Assembly (NCBI GenBank): GCA_001970855.1
Contig: LSSN01001985.1
Coordinates: 1 to 23,295 of the forward strand
Direction of reading: 5' to 3'
Length of the DNA: 23,295 nt
Source: Smittium culicis
Lineage: Eukaryota > Kickxellomycota > Harpellomycetes > Harpellales > Legeriomycetaceae
Of this stretch, positions 23,076 to 23,295 are shown in pieces (position 1 is the stretch's first letter; each line of letters opens with the position of its first letter). Position numbers and translations under genes: made by a program. Below the pieces are notes generated by a model. It was not told the DNA's origin. It saw nothing but the letters and a program-made list of their open reading frames with translations, and searched no databases.

Positions 23076-23175
23076 ACTTAATATGTCTCCTCTCCTCGTA
23101 TAATATGAATTAATCTTCGCTCTAAAGAGCTCGATTAATTCTTACATTATACTTCACAGAGGAGACATATTAAGT
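23076..23175. mobile_element. 100-bp palindromic MITE with 18-bp terminal inverted repeats
   Basis: The element starts ACTTAATATGTCTCCTCT (23076-23093) and ends with its exact complement (23158-23175), spanning 100 bp. TTAA occurs 2 bp inside each end (23078-23081 and 23170-23173), so the true unit could be an 88-bp core bounded by TTAA duplications. No other target duplication is visible. It encodes nothing. Its first 73 bp form the right arm of the large inverted repeat with 22841-22913. Confidence 0.75.
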
Positions 23176-23295
23176 TAATCCAGATTAAAAATCGATTCGG
23201 TCAAGTTGTTCGAAGGATTTCTTGCGAGTCGATAATAGGTATCAAAGATTGAATAGTCTGACCAAAACGCGTGTGATACTATTTCATCTGATGAT
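23175..23295 (-). CDS. C-terminal end of an unidentified protein (partial)
   Basis: A minus-strand frame is open from the window edge and ends with TAA at 23177-23175. It gives 39 residues including HAFWSDYSIFDTYYRLARN and ending FNLD. Base composition is less AT-rich than the surrounding spacer and the peptide looks protein-like, but no family was recognised. The stop codon abuts the 100-bp MITE, sharing its last base, so the frame may have been cut short by that insertion or by an older rearrangement. It may instead be part of a repetitive element. Confidence 0.35.
   Translation of the reverse strand, partial: SSDEIVSHAFWSDYSIFDTYYRLARNPSNNLTESIFNLD

Overview
The window looks like nuclear DNA of a very AT-rich eukaryote. 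Three large protein genes are split by short introns (about 55-255 bp) with GT...AG ends and, in several introns, ACTAAT- or TTAAT-like branch sites. The standard genetic code fits. Proteins are Ser/Asn-rich, spacers are extremely AT-rich, and there are traces of piggyBac-like and possibly pogo-like DNA transposons. An early-diverging fungus is the best guess from the USP type, intron style and transposons; a protist cannot be excluded from this sequence alone.

Layout. Bases 1-9744 are a gene desert: a (TTA)n microsatellite, then AT-rich DNA with no convincing gene. A block from about 1.45 to 7 kb is visibly A/purine-rich on the + strand and may be a decayed element. Bases 9745-14991 (+) encode a DUSP/Ubl-containing ubiquitin-specific protease of the USP4/11/15-Ubp12 type (4 exons, about 1638 aa). 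Bases 14992-16734 hold a TTAA-bounded piggyBac-like MITE, a tandem ~260-bp repeat and a TA-bounded element. Bases 16735-19037 (+) encode an unusual fusion (4 exons, 679 aa): an S4/RluA-type pseudouridine-synthase fold with its catalytic motifs replaced, joined to a HemK/PrmC/Mtq1-type glutamine N5-methyltransferase with an intact NPPY motif. Bases 19038-19947 carry a further copy of the ~260-bp repeat. Bases 19948-22089 (-) encode an AGGF1-like OCRE-FHA-G-patch protein (3 exons, 598 aa) with a long charged insertion inside the FHA domain. The right end (22841-23175) holds a perfect 73-bp inverted repeat made from two copies of a 100-bp palindromic MITE, one truncated. The end of an unidentified minus-strand reading frame abuts it.

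The genes are unrelated housekeeping functions: ubiquitin removal, a probable release-factor methyltransferase, and a probable RNA-processing factor. They do not form a pathway. The first two are co-oriented; the fusion and the AGGF1-like gene converge. The most novel item is the pseudouridine-synthase-like/PrmC fusion, supported by a single uninterrupted exon that carries both the end of the first domain and the start of the second.
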